64,000 bases of DNA from Corynebacterium matruchotii (GTDB taxonomy: Bacteria; Actinomycetota; Actinomycetes; Mycobacteriales; Mycobacteriaceae): NCBI RefSeq assembly GCF_011612265.2, contig NZ_CP050134.2:310001-374000 (forward strand). The letters are read 5' to 3'. Position 1 is the first letter of the stretch; every line of letters begins with the position of its first letter. Below the pieces are notes generated by a model. It worked only from the letters and a program-made list of their open reading frames with translations. It was not told the DNA's origin and did not search any database. A program made the translations under genes and the position numbers. This document shows, in pieces, positions 26,974 through 35,797 of this stretch.

Positions 26974-27321
26974 TTATGCCTTCTTCGTGGTCTTTTTAGT
27001 AGTCTTCTTCGCGGCCTTCGTGGCTTTCTTTGTGGTTTTCTTGGCGGTGGCTTTCTTCGTTGCCTTCTTAGTAGCCTTTTTCGTGGTTTTCTTACTGCGC
27101 TTCGTGGTCTTCTTCGGCGCTATAGTATCCGCATACTCCGCATAAACCTTCTTATACGACAAGCCTGCGGGCTCGACACCCAACATGCACATCAATGTCA
27201 CACCGTCGAAAAAGTTTTCCGCATAAGACGCGACAACCTTGCGGGCAGCGGCAGCGGTTTCCTCCTCAACGGCGTGCAAGGGCTCCGCTGGGCTGCGGGT
27301 ATCAGTGACCTTTGGTGGCAA
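26974..27321 (-). CDS. Protein with Lys/Thr-rich histone-like tail
   Basis: 115 residues from TTG 27321, chosen because AAGGAGG lies 7 bases upstream. Residues 1-70 are a compact, acidic-to-neutral segment of unknown fold. Residues 71-115 consist almost only of Lys, Thr and Ala in repeated KKTTKKA/KKATKKA units, resembling histone H1 or the HupB tail. Such tails usually bind DNA or polyphosphate. The N-terminal part is not HU. The stop abuts otsA's ATG, so it leads the otsA operon. Repeat copy number in the tail may vary. Confidence 0.75.
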   Translation of the reverse strand: MPPKVTDTRSPAEPLHAVEEETAAAARKVVASYAENFFDGVTLMCMLGVEPAGLSYKKVYAEYADTIAPKKTTKRSKKTTKKATKKATKKATAKKTTKKATKAAKKTTKKTTKKA

Positions 27322-27377
27322 GGGGCCGCCTCCTTCATTATCAGAAACTCCAAGCTATGCAAAACCAATATCTTACG

Positions 27378-28802
27378 CTATTTCGGCCCCGAATGTGAAC
27401 CAAACTGCGGTCGACGAAATGCGCGGTAGAACGTGATCTTCGGCGGGCGACGCAGCTTCCGGGCCGCCCACTCACCCAACACCACACCGGACGCCAACGC
27501 GGCCGCCACCGACAGCGCCACCGCCATATTGGCGAACCCCACCAACAGCTGATTATTCAGCGCCGCATACATGCCCCGATACAACGCCAGCCCCGGCAGC
27601 ATGGGGGTGATACCGGCGACCGCGGTGAGCAGCGGCGGAATGAGAAACCGCCGGGCCAGCAGGCCGCCACCGAACCCAATAGTGGTGGCGGCAATCGCGG
27701 CCGACGTGATATGCGACATGCCCAACACCAGCATGGATACGTAAAACATGCTGGTGCCAACCGCTGCCGTGGCCCCCGCAACAAACACCGACGACAGTTC
27801 CGCATAGCAGGCAATAGCGAAGCTTATCGACGCCGCGGCCCCGGCCATAATCCCCACCAGGGCCATGGTCGTGGTCGGCTGGTGCAGCGGCTCCAAGGGG
27901 GGTAGGGAAATCCCCAACCACCCCGACGCCTGAATCCCCGCACCCACCCCGGCCACAATCGCGCTGGTCAGCAGGAACGTTTCAAAGAACCGGGCGCTCG
28001 CCGTCACCGGTGCCCCGGTAATACCATCCTGCAACGACTGCACCAACGATAGGTTCGCCAACATCACCACAATGCCGGCCGCAATAATATGCGACGGGGT
28101 CACATTATCCGGCGACCAGGAATATGCGACAGCAGCCAACAAGGTGGCGATAAACCCACCAAACACATTATGAAAAAACGGCGGCAGCTTCTGCCGGCGC
28201 AACACCGCATCCATACCAATGATGACCACCCCAATGAGAAACGACACCACCGCCGGCAACCAACCCCCACCAATCATGACCGACACCAATGCGGCCAACC
28301 CACCCCACCCCACCAGGGAAGTCTTAAACCCATAGGATGCCGGCGACCGATACAGGCCATCCAAAATCTTCGTGGCAATATCCGGGGATGTGGCGCCCGC
28401 CTGAATAGACCGAATAAGCCGGTCCACCTCGCTCAACTTCGAAAAATCCGTCCGCATATTCGACACCACCCGAAACACGCTGACGGGAAGCTTCCGCTCC
28501 ACACCAATGGTGGTGAACACGGTAATGGTATTCAGCGTGATATCCACATGCATATAGTGCAAACCATAAGCAGAGGCCACCGCATGAACCTGCACCACAG
28601 TATCCCGGTTTGAGGTGCCAGAAGCCAATAAAATATCACCAACCCGTGCAGCCAAATCCATGACACCGGCAACCTGGGCGGGATCGGTCAAATCCACCGG
28701 GGCTAATGGTGATGGGGGTGGCGCGGCCTTGGCCGCGTCAATCGTGGCAATGCGGCCCCCACCCGTAGCCAGACGGCGCAGTACAGTAAAAACCGAGCTC
28801 AC
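27378..28802 (-). CDS. thrE: Threonine/serine exporter ThrE
   Basis: 474 residues. The N-terminal half carries the hydrophilic ThrE domain (SGTSNRDTVVQVHAVASAYGL, LNTITVFTTIGVERK), and the C-terminal half has about ten transmembrane helices. The motif TGAPVTASARFFETFLL and the IAGITPMLPGLALYRGMYA segment match corynebacterial ThrE closely. It exports threonine and serine with proton motive force. It ends just before the histone-tail gene and is adjacent to a tRNA-Thr gene. A second member lies at 33069. Confidence 0.92.
   Translation of the reverse strand: MSSVFTVLRRLATGGGRIATIDAAKAAPPPSPLAPVDLTDPAQVAGVMDLAARVGDILLASGTSNRDTVVQVHAVASAYGLHYMHVDITLNTITVFTTIGVERKLPVSVFRVVSNMRTDFSKLSEVDRLIRSIQAGATSPDIATKILDGLYRSPASYGFKTSLVGWGGLAALVSVMIGGGWLPAVVSFLIGVVIIGMDAVLRRQKLPPFFHNVFGGFIATLLAAVAYSWSPDNVTPSHIIAAGIVVMLANLSLVQSLQDGITGAPVTASARFFETFLLTSAIVAGVGAGIQASGWLGISLPPLEPLHQPTTTMALVGIMAGAAASISFAIACYAELSSVFVAGATAAVGTSMFYVSMLVLGMSHITSAAIAATTIGFGGGLLARRFLIPPLLTAVAGITPMLPGLALYRGMYAALNNQLLVGFANMAVALSVAAALASGVVLGEWAARKLRRPPKITFYRAFRRPQFGSHSGPK
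27822..27834 (+). repeat. Dispersed 13-mer, GCTTATCGACGCC
   Basis: Exact copy on the non-coding strand of thrE. Confidence 0.65.
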
Positions 28803-28963
28803 AGCAGGATTACCACCATTCCATTATCGTCATTACCTCAAGCGTAATGCATGAATACGGATTGAACGATGATAGCGCCTCATAGCCTTATTGTCCGCCA
28901 CATTGGATTACCGGCAAAGTTTTAGTACTATTCACCTCGTGCCAGTTTTCATTCTCGGCATGT

Positions 28964-29036
28964 GCTGGAGTGGCGCAATTGGTAGCGCAACGGTCTTGTA
29001 AACCGTAGGTTGTGGGTTCAAGTCCCATCTCCAGCT
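28964..29036 (+). tRNA. tRNA-Thr (anticodon TGT)
   Basis: 73-base cloverleaf: acceptor stem GCTGGAG (28964-28970) pairs with CTCCAGC (29029-29035), followed by T and an encoded CCA (29037-29039). The anticodon stem ACGGT/ACCGT encloses CT-TGT-AA with the anticodon at 28997-28999, reading ACA (Thr). D-loop AATTGGTAGCG and T-arm GGTTCAAGTCC are normal. A terminator follows. Confidence 0.97.
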
Positions 29037-29054
29037 CCACTGAAGAAAATTGAT

Positions 29055-29086
29055 AGGCCACCCGTGTTTTCACATACGGGTGGCCT
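29055..29086 (+). terminator. Terminator after tRNA-Thr
   Basis: Perfect 11-bp stem AGGCCACCCGT / ACGGGTGGCCT with a 10-base loop, 16 bases after the CCA. The tail on the plus strand is T-poor, while the minus strand reads TTTTC, so it may work in both directions. Confidence 0.7.
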
Positions 29087-29174
29087 TCATCTCTTCACAG
29101 AGCATCCAAATAAATGGCGTGTGAATTGATGACCGCGTTGCCTCCACTCTAGCGGCCACATCACGCCGGGACCA

Positions 29175-29188
29175 ATGATATTTATCAT
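29175..29188. promoter_or_regulatory. Palindrome ATGATATTTATCAT, copy 1
   Basis: Inverted repeat ATGATA-TT-TATCAT within an 18-base sequence that recurs 324 bases downstream. Candidate operator. Confidence 0.35.
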
Positions 29189-29498
29189 GAATATGCGCAT
29201 TGCTCATGGGGCCACGAGAAGAACCGGCTGCATGTTTGCTGAGCTGGGGTTCTGGTGGGTGGACAGCAGAAAAAGCTGGGGTTAGCTACAAACTAGAGCT
29301 CAGCGAATGTGCTGAGCTTGATGTTCTCGATCCAGCGTGGGTGAACCGGTACCACCAAACCTCAAACCCCAGCGCAGCACTACAAAACCGGTCAAAATTG
29401 AATCACGGGCCACCTGCATCGGCGGACAGGTGACCCGTGGTTCTCCACAATGGAAAGCGGTCGATTCCTCATTGTAGAAGCCCTATAACACCCGAACA

Positions 29499-29512
29499 AT
29501 GATATTTATCAT
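29499..29512. promoter_or_regulatory. Palindrome ATGATATTTATCAT, copy 2, upstream of the HicB-like gene
   Basis: Second identical copy, 113 bases before the ATG at 29625. Its position fits a transcriptional operator for that gene, but no regulator is identified. Confidence 0.4.
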
Positions 29513-29624
29513 GATGTTTAGACCAGATTCTGCGAGATTACGGTCGCATGCTTTCGCGGAAATACCCAGAACCTGGACCAGGACCCGAACCTGCCCGGGA
29601 AATAACCGAGAGGAGAACACAAAA

Positions 29625-30251
29625 ATGATTGACGGCATCTATGATGTTGCATTCCGTTATACCCGGGATGCCAGATGGGAAGCATATGCGCTCTCACATT
29701 CAGCCTACGGCTTCGGCGATACCCTGGCGGAAGCCCGGAAAGACATCACCGAGGCGCTCGCCCTGCTAGTGGAACAACCCGAAAACCGCATACGCCTCAA
29801 CGAGTACCATGAGCGACTCATCTCTGCCGCTGACGAGCATCACGCCGATGTGTGGCTCCGCGTCCACCACGATGCAGATCCCAACTGTGCACTCTCGCGC
29901 CGGGAGATTGTTGGCAAGCTCCAGAACGAACCCGACGCATGGGGCAGTTTCGATAACGGCTTGTCACTCAACGGTGACATCATCGTGCTGGCATGCCTGC
30001 CCGACGATATACTCGGTGACGTTTTCGCACAGGTGGCCAGCGCCCACCGACTCTACCTGGCTGTTCCCTACCCCAATCGGCTTTGTCTGCGGCGTATGCA
30101 TACCAATGAGGCCACCGGCCGGACACCGGAATCCGAAATCAACATCGCATCCTTCAACCTGGGCGCAGGCTCCACCGTCGATGACTTCATTCGAGTAACA
30201 AGCGCCGACCACAACCACGATGCTACCCGCGAGGAATACCTAGTGGCCTAG
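29625..30251 (+). CDS. HicB-like N-terminal domain protein, solitary
   Basis: 208 residues from ATG 29625, with GAGGAG about 8 bases upstream. Residues 1-50 (YDVAFRYTRDARWEAYALSHSAYGFGDTLAEARKDITEALAL) resemble the HicB/UPF0150 antitoxin fold (strand, strand, helix starting with T-x-x-E-A). The remaining 150 residues, with a probable alpha/beta fold ending acidic, are not recognised. A HicA toxin gene, normally a short ORF next to HicB, is not visible on either side. It may be an orphan antitoxin-like regulator or a nuclease partner. Confidence 0.6.
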   Translation: MIDGIYDVAFRYTRDARWEAYALSHSAYGFGDTLAEARKDITEALALLVEQPENRIRLNEYHERLISAADEHHADVWLRVHHDADPNCALSRREIVGKLQNEPDAWGSFDNGLSLNGDIIVLACLPDDILGDVFAQVASAHRLYLAVPYPNRLCLRRMHTNEATGRTPESEINIASFNLGAGSTVDDFIRVTSADHNHDATREEYLVA

Positions 30252-30270
30252 CCCGGCGACCTCCCGCCCC

Positions 30271-30675
30271 TCACCGCCGGCATGTCGGCGGCCGCAGCGC
30301 GCTCATAACAAACAGGTTGCCGAATGCGAGATACGCAATCCCGAGCAGCGGATTGCTGGGAAGCAGGTTGCTGCCCGCGGCTATCCATATCCCCGCCGCG
30401 GCAAAAAATATCGCAAACGCCCAACCCAGGAAGCGAGAAGCAGTCATGCGCCACCACGGTCGGGGCGCATTCCCCTCGGCCATGGTGCGAAACCTCCTGC
30501 TTACAACGTAAAGAGCCACAAGCCAAACGATGCCCACGACAGTGTACTTGGCCACTTCACTCATGTCGGTTCGCGGGGTCAGCATGAGCGAAACGCCCAC
30601 AGCCAGCAACATCGTGGCAAAAATCATTATTGCCTTTAGGAAATTGGAATAAATATAGGTTCTCCCCAATTGCAT
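30271..30675 (-). CDS. Four-helix membrane protein, unknown
   Basis: 134 residues from ATG 30675. Four hydrophobic helices (about 13-33, 44-60, 80-100 and 108-127) with a basic central loop RRFRTMAEGNAPRPWWR and a basic C-terminus. No family recognised. Convergent with the HicB-like gene (19 bases apart) and divergent from the next gene at 30793. Confidence 0.65.
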   Translation of the reverse strand: MQLGRTYIYSNFLKAIMIFATMLLAVGVSLMLTPRTDMSEVAKYTVVGIVWLVALYVVSRRFRTMAEGNAPRPWWRMTASRFLGWAFAIFFAAAGIWIAAGSNLLPSNPLLGIAYLAFGNLFVMSALRPPTCRR

Positions 30676-30792
30676 GGTGTCACCTCGTCGATAGTCATGG
30701 GGTTATAACGATAATGCTAAGCGCATCGCGTTAGTGGTCAGAGTTCGACCCTGACACCGGCCGGCATTCGAACTCACGTACTATGACAGTTG

Positions 30793-31248
30793 ATGCCTAT
30801 GACCCCCACGACAATGACCCTCAAACCCACGGTGCCAGTTCGCCTTACCCTCATCATCCCGGGCGTTGCCATCATCGCTGCCCTCGTCGCCTACTTCCAC
30901 TGGACACCGCCCACCATCGTCGCCGCCTTGGCCGCGCTCGCGCTTATCGGATGGGCGGCGTGGGGCTGCACCGTTCGGATCACCGTCGACGACACCACGG
31001 TATCGCTGGTGGCACCCCTATGGTCGCGGGAAATCCCCCTCGAAAGCATCGAATCCGTGCAGGTCATCCCCGACGGCGGTCACAACCGCGGGTGGGTGAA
31101 TTGGATCGTCACCAAGTCGCGCGCCGGGGTGCGCATCAACGCTGGCGGCACTGCGGCGGTAGTCATCGCCGCGCGTGCTGAAACCTACACAATCGTGTGC
31201 CCCACGCCCGAACAGGCGAGGTTATGCGCTCAGCTTTTCGACGCCTAA
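30793..31248 (+). CDS. Membrane protein with PH-like cytoplasmic domain
   Basis: 151 residues from ATG 30793. Two transmembrane helices (about 14-33 and 38-55) are followed by a beta-rich domain (VRITVDDTTVSLVAPLWSREIPLESIESVQVIPD) of the bacterial PH/DUF3093 style found in actinobacterial small membrane proteins. The last residues QLFDA are encoded by an exact copy of the dispersed 13-mer, immediately before the TAA. Function unknown. Confidence 0.65.
   Translation: MPMTPTTMTLKPTVPVRLTLIIPGVAIIAALVAYFHWTPPTIVAALAALALIGWAAWGCTVRITVDDTTVSLVAPLWSREIPLESIESVQVIPDGGHNRGWVNWIVTKSRAGVRINAGGTAAVVIAARAETYTIVCPTPEQARLCAQLFDA
31233..31245 (+). repeat. Dispersed 13-mer, GCTTTTCGACGCC
   Basis: Exact copy as the last codons before the stop of the 30793 gene. 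Confidence 0.65.
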
Positions 31249-31768
31249 AAAGGGGGAAAATCTAACCCTAATGGGTGAAGCGAATTGCTAATAATCATTA
31301 CTTTTATGGTGAATATAATATGTCAGACAATGCTGAAATGGTATGAGGGGGTAAAAATAGTCACCCCTGATACAAATGATTCTAAGAGGATCATTGCCTG
31401 ATTTTTTCCATAGGTAAGAGAAAAGTCATTCACCAGCGGTAGTTAGCGAATTGTTATGTTGCGGTTAGTATTTGTTATTGATTTGCAACGTTTATGTAAA
31501 AGCGTGTCACCATCAAGGAAAAGAGCTGGTTATCTAAGATATTGGCCTGAGGCTCTGTGAGAAAGGTTTGATATTACCTGTGGTATTAATGGGGAAGAAT
31601 ATAGGCTGTATGCTGGGATATTCTCACCTCTTACACCCCCATCATTTACCCCCTATTTACATTCTTTTTAAATTTGATACCGTCAGCATGAGTCTGAAAT
31701 ATTCATTTTTCTTTTCATTTTCGCAGGAATGCTTTATGAAAGAATTTTCATCTTTCCAGGAACGGTTT
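31249..31768. other. AT-rich region before a secreted-protein gene
   Basis: About 520 bases with no supported gene. The last 35 bases show two successive ribosome-binding-site/start pairs (AGGAATGCTTTATG at 31725-31738 and AGGAACGGTTTATG at 31758-31771), the second of which starts the secreted-protein gene. The rest shows nothing identifiable. Confidence 0.5.
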
Positions 31769-32404
31769 ATGAGTAAAAAAATTGCGCTGGCTTTTGCCGC
31801 ATCGTGCCTGACCGCTGTCGCAGCGGTCGTTCCGGTAGCTGCATCGGCTCAGGACTTGGGTTCCCTGACGGACCTATCCAGCTTGTCGGTATCCCTGTTT
31901 GATGGCCCCCAGAAACAGCCGTCGCCAAGCCCGAGTGCCGCCCCGTCGACCAGTGCAAGCGCTGCGCCGTCGACGTCAACTACCGCGCCCTCAGAACCCG
32001 CACCGGTCGTGCCCGAGCCGACAGTACCGCCGCGTCAGGTCAGTGAGAAAACCGACTACGATGCCCAGGTGGGGGCATTCCGCAAGTACTTGATGGGGCC
32101 GGCGGGGAAGCAAACTTTCAATGTGAGTATCGCCACTGGCGAGAACGCTTCCGGCTACCTCTTGGTTGCGGGTAACCACTATAACCGGATCGTCGCGGGC
32201 CAGGGTTACACTCCATCGGGTCGGGAGGACACCGCAAACCTGGATAAGCTGGTCAAGCAGCATAATTGCGACGCCGATGATAACGCTTGCGGCACCAAAT
32301 TGCAGCAGGACATCGCCAAGAATTTCACCAATTTTAAGGGTTTCGCCGAGAAGTCTGTGGCGCTGGCGGTGGCAAACTACTACGGTTACCGGACGCAAGA
32401 CTAG
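31769..32404 (+). CDS. Secreted protein with Ser/Pro/Thr linker
   Basis: 211 residues from ATG 31769 (AGGAAC 6 bases upstream). An in-frame ATG at 31736, with its own AGGAAT, would add 11 residues. Signal peptide (SKK then hydrophobic core, cleavage after ASA), a low-complexity linker rich in Ser, Pro, Ala and Thr (about 45-85) and a C-terminal domain of about 120 residues with two Cys (HNC, NACG) that could form a disulfide. The linker resembles cell-wall-crossing spacers. Function unknown. A strong terminator follows. Confidence 0.75.
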   Translation: MSKKIALAFAASCLTAVAAVVPVAASAQDLGSLTDLSSLSVSLFDGPQKQPSPSPSAAPSTSASAAPSTSTTAPSEPAPVVPEPTVPPRQVSEKTDYDAQVGAFRKYLMGPAGKQTFNVSIATGENASGYLLVAGNHYNRIVAGQGYTPSGREDTANLDKLVKQHNCDADDNACGTKLQQDIAKNFTNFKGFAEKSVALAVANYYGYRTQD

Positions 32405-32461
32405 ACGTAAGGAGTCGCATTACAAGCGTAAGGATTGATACTTTAGAATTTCCTTCCCACT

Positions 32462-32507
32462 CATAATCCCCATCGCACGCAAAGGTGCGGCGGGGATTAT
32501 GGGGTTT
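32462..32507 (+). terminator. Terminator of the secreted-protein gene
   Basis: Long stem CATAATCCCC ... GGGGATTATG with inner CGCAC / GTGCG, followed by GGGTTTT. It lies 57 bases after the stop codon. Confidence 0.8.
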
Positions 32508-32773
32508 TCAGGTATTGGTCAATCCGTTATTTCTTGTGGTTATATGTAGCAAATCACGGGATAATATTGGCGTATTTTAGGGCTGGTCTTAGTAATCGTC
32601 TGGCTTGTGTTAATGAAGAAGTCTAATGTTACTCATGTGATTATTTAGCGATGGTGCGAAAAAGGTCTCAAAAATATTTCGCTTCCGTATTCTGGCAGCA
32701 TAATGGGGTCGACCATCCCACCAAGGTGGCCGACACACCCCATAACGGCCGTCATTTAACGAACTTTTCAGGC

Positions 32774-33076
32774 ATGATCGAATACATGCAGCCCGTCGAA
32801 TTCGAACAACGCAAAAAAGAAATCCTCCGCCTCTTAGAAGAACAAGAACGCCTATTTGAAGCCGAAAAACACCGCATCGAAACGGAATTTGCAGAAAAGA
32901 CCAAAAAGCTAGAAGAAAGCCACCAACAAATCGAGGCCATACAACAAACCATTACCGAGGCCCAAGAACGCGGGGAATCCCTCGACGTGGTGCTCGCCGA
33001 AAAACCCGAGCCCATGGTGGTGCCCGAGGAATTCACCGAACTCCACGAGGCCCTGACCCACAAACACGCTAGTTAA
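32774..33076 (+). CDS. Small coiled-coil protein
   Basis: 100 residues if started at ATG 32774 (or 32786); the open frame reaches an ATG at 32651. Residues about 8-60 form a strongly charged, Glu/Lys/Arg/Gln-rich coiled coil (FEQRKKEILRLLEEQERLF, then EKTKKLEESHQQ). A short Pro-rich hinge and an acidic helix end the chain. No Cys, no signal peptide. It overlaps the end of the convergent second thrE gene by 8 bases. Likely a cytoplasmic scaffold or regulator; function unknown. Confidence 0.6.
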   Translation: MIEYMQPVEFEQRKKEILRLLEEQERLFEAEKHRIETEFAEKTKKLEESHQQIEAIQQTITEAQERGESLDVVLAEKPEPMVVPEEFTELHEALTHKHAS

Positions 33077-34475
33077 ACACCCCGGACCGTCGCCCCAAAA
33101 TTCGATATAGCCGCATGTATTTCCCCAGCCCCCGAGGGCGACGAATCTTCCGGGCGATCCACTCCCCAAACACCACCCCAGCCGACAACGCCATTGCCGT
33201 CGACATGGCAATCGTCAGATTGCTCAACCCCACCGTCAATTGGTGATGCAGCATCCCATACATGCCCCGATAAATCGCCAACCCAGGCAGCAGGGGAGTC
33301 ACCCCGGCAATCGCCACAATCAGGGGAGGCACCTGATAGCGGCGGGCCAAAAGCCCGCCAATGAGCCCGATCAACGTGGCGGTCAACGCCATCGCCATCA
33401 CGTCGTCAAGCACCGTGGGCAGCAACATGAAATAAAACACGCTCGACCCCACGAGCGCCGTCAACCCCGACACCCCAACCGACAACCAGTCGGCGTAACA
33501 CGCCCGAGCGAACGCGGCGGACGCCACCGCACCGCCCAGCACTCGAATCGTGGCGCTGGCCAGGTTCGGGGCTGCAATAGTTTCCATCGGTGGCAGCGGC
33601 ACATGCAACAGCACCGACACCTCGATGCCGATCGCCACCCCGGCAACCACCCCGCCCGTAATCAGCATCGTGTCGAAAAACCGGGCGTTCCCCGTCACCG
33701 GTGCAAACGACACCCCATTATGAATCGCCTGCACCAGCGTCAACCCCGCCAATAGCGCGATAATGGACGTGGCAATCACCATGCTCGGCCGCAACAATAA
33801 CCCCACCATGAGCCCGGCGTGATACACGGCAGACGCAAACACCGCCGCACAGAACCCACCCGCCACATTCTGGAAAAACAGCGGCAATCCCCGCCGACCC
33901 AACACCGCCGCTAACCAAATCACCAGGCCAGATGCCACCGTCGACGTCGTGGCCGCCCACACGTCACCGCCGAGGAGCAGGGTCACCGCGCCACCCAACA
34001 CCATCCAACTGCACACCACTCCCACCAGCCCCAACGAGGGCGGCGCTGTGATAATGGCATTCAGTCGCGCCTGCGCGTCGACAAGCGAAGCCCGGCCCGA
34101 AAGAATATCCCGAATCAGTGTGTCTACCCGGCGTAGCCGCAGAAAATCCTGCACCGGTGCCGGCATCACCCGCACCACCGTCACCGGATTCCGGCGCGAA
34201 TCGGCCACATAGCTGAATAATCGGATGCGCGTGTACGTCAGATCCACGTGGCAGTGAAACAGCCCATACGCCTCGGTCACCGCCACCACCTGGTTTTTCG
34301 CGTCGAAATTCGTGGTCCCCGCCGCAATCAGCACCTGGCCGATGCCCGCCGCGACCCCCAGCACCGCCGACACCTGCTCGTGGCTGGTTAAATCGACCGG
34401 TGCAATGGGTGCGAGTGGCGGGCTGGTCGCCACGTCAACCGTCGCCTGCGGCATCGCTTTTCGACGCCCAAACAT
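33069..34475 (-). CDS. ThrE-like amino-acid exporter, second copy
   Basis: 468 residues with the same architecture as thrE at 27378: N-terminal ThrE domain (AAGTTNFDAKNQVVAVTEAYGLF) and C-terminal helices with the motif FAPVTGNARFFDTML and AGVTPLLPGLAIYRGMYG. The two products share the domain order but are only moderately alike, so this is an old duplication rather than a recent one. It is the last gene of a four-gene minus-strand run (cgmA, cgmR, MFS, thrE-like), 10 bases after the MFS gene. Substrate not known. Confidence 0.85.
   Translation of the reverse strand: MFGRRKAMPQATVDVATSPPLAPIAPVDLTSHEQVSAVLGVAAGIGQVLIAAGTTNFDAKNQVVAVTEAYGLFHCHVDLTYTRIRLFSYVADSRRNPVTVVRVMPAPVQDFLRLRRVDTLIRDILSGRASLVDAQARLNAIITAPPSLGLVGVVCSWMVLGGAVTLLLGGDVWAATTSTVASGLVIWLAAVLGRRGLPLFFQNVAGGFCAAVFASAVYHAGLMVGLLLRPSMVIATSIIALLAGLTLVQAIHNGVSFAPVTGNARFFDTMLITGGVVAGVAIGIEVSVLLHVPLPPMETIAAPNLASATIRVLGGAVASAAFARACYADWLSVGVSGLTALVGSSVFYFMLLPTVLDDVMAMALTATLIGLIGGLLARRYQVPPLIVAIAGVTPLLPGLAIYRGMYGMLHHQLTVGLSNLTIAMSTAMALSAGVVFGEWIARKIRRPRGLGKYMRLYRILGRRSGVFN
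34456..34468 (+). repeat. Dispersed 13-mer, GCTTTTCGACGCC
   Basis: Exact copy on the non-coding strand near the start of the second thrE gene. Confidence 0.65.
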
Positions 34476-34485
34476 GCGCTGCTCC

Positions 34486-35796
34486 TTACGCTTCGACCTT
34501 GGTCGGCTCCTTGACCTTCACCAATACTAGGGCCCCGGCTAAGAGGATGACCGCGATCCCGAAAATGCCCGCCCGGTCCCCACCGAAAAGCATGCTGAAC
34601 AGGGAGAATGCCGCGGGGGCCATCCAGCTGACGGCCCGGCCGGTGGTTGCGTATAGGCCGAACATTTGCCCCTCATAGCCGGGTGGGGCCATGCGGGACA
34701 GGAACGTTCGTGACGATGATTGTGCCGGGCCCACGAAGAGTGTCAAAATCAGCCCGTAGATCCAGAAGTTTGTGGGGCCGGATACAAAATAGAGGATAAA
34801 GCACATGGCGATCATGGAGACCAGCGACACCATAATGACCGGTTTCGGCCCGAAAATATCGTCGAAGTAGCCGCACACCACCGCGCCGAGGGCCGAAATC
34901 AGGTTGGCGGCGATCCCGAAGATGAGGACGTCGCCGGCGTCGAGCCCGTACACCGAGACCGCTAGGATGGCGCCAAAGGTGAACACCCCGGCCAGGCCGT
35001 CCCGGAAGATTGCCGAGGAGATGAGGAAGAAGACCGAGGACCGGTCTTTGCGCCACAGTCGCCGGAGGGTGTGCCATAGTTCCTTATAGGATTCGACAAA
35101 ACCATCCGAACCTATGTTCGGATTTGGTGCTATTTCCGGCACCCGGAACATGACCGGCAACCCAAAGACGAGAAACCATAGGGCGGACATGATGGCCACC
35201 AGGCGCACATTCAGGCCACCCTCCGTGGAGATGTGCAGGTAGCCGCCGTCGTCGGCGATGAACCCGAAGTAACAGATGAGCAGCAGGAAAATGCCGCCAA
35301 AATAGCCCAGGGCCCAACCAAAACCGCTCACCCGGCCAACATTTTTTTCGGTGGATACCTGGTTGAGCATGGCGAAATAGCTCACCTCGCCCAACTCGTA
35401 GGTCACGGATCCTATGGCCAGGATGGTGATTCCCAGCCAGAAATAGATGGGGTCGTCGTTGCGGATGAAATACAACGACAGCATGATGATGATGGTGATG
35501 AGCGTCCACACCCGGACGCTTCGGCGTCGGGTGCCGCGGGCGTCGGATCGTTGACCAATGACCGGTGCCAGCAGGGCGATAAACATGCCGCCAATGCCAA
35601 TGGCGATGGCTAACCAGGTGGTGGGGGTGAATCTAGAGTCGATGGTTTTTCCCACGGAATCCGTCAGGTAGACGGAGAACACGAAGGTAATGAGCACGGC
35701 ATTAAATGCCGCCGACCCTAAATCCCAGAGGCTCCACAACACCACCGTGGTTTTGTCGGTGCGCTGTCCGGTGAAGTTAGTTGTCATGAAAGACAC
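34486..35796 (-). CDS. MFS transporter of the Atg22/UMF1 type
   Basis: 436 residues with 12 predicted transmembrane helices. The start WDLGSAAFNAVLITFVFSVYLTD is characteristic of the Atg22-like (UMF1) major facilitator branch, whose yeast member exports amino acids from the vacuole. GTG 35796 is used because it lies one base after the cgmR stop; ATG 35787 is an alternative. In an operon with a drug exporter, a TetR regulator and a ThrE-like exporter, amino-acid or amine efflux is a reasonable inference. Confidence 0.82.
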   Translation of the reverse strand: MSFMTTNFTGQRTDKTTVVLWSLWDLGSAAFNAVLITFVFSVYLTDSVGKTIDSRFTPTTWLAIAIGIGGMFIALLAPVIGQRSDARGTRRRSVRVWTLITIIIMLSLYFIRNDDPIYFWLGITILAIGSVTYELGEVSYFAMLNQVSTEKNVGRVSGFGWALGYFGGIFLLLICYFGFIADDGGYLHISTEGGLNVRLVAIMSALWFLVFGLPVMFRVPEIAPNPNIGSDGFVESYKELWHTLRRLWRKDRSSVFFLISSAIFRDGLAGVFTFGAILAVSVYGLDAGDVLIFGIAANLISALGAVVCGYFDDIFGPKPVIMVSLVSMIAMCFILYFVSGPTNFWIYGLILTLFVGPAQSSSRTFLSRMAPPGYEGQMFGLYATTGRAVSWMAPAAFSLFSMLFGGDRAGIFGIAVILLAGALVLVKVKEPTKVEA

Positions 35797-35797
35797 T

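Larger units (their letters stand above)
29087..29624. other. Non-coding accessory stretch with two identical palindromes
   Basis: About 540 bases without a convincing gene. It contains an 18-base sequence present twice (29173-29190 and 29497-29514) centred on ATGATATTTATCAT. Also present are an imperfect hairpin around CACGGGCCACCTG (about 29404-29442) and an inverted repeat CCACAATG / CATTGTAG (about 29446-29477). Located directly behind a tRNA gene, a common insertion site. Confidence 0.5.

Noticed and set aside
29200..29433. 77-residue open frame behind the tRNA
   Set aside because: No ribosome-binding site and no recognisable domain; lies in a repeat-rich non-coding stretch.
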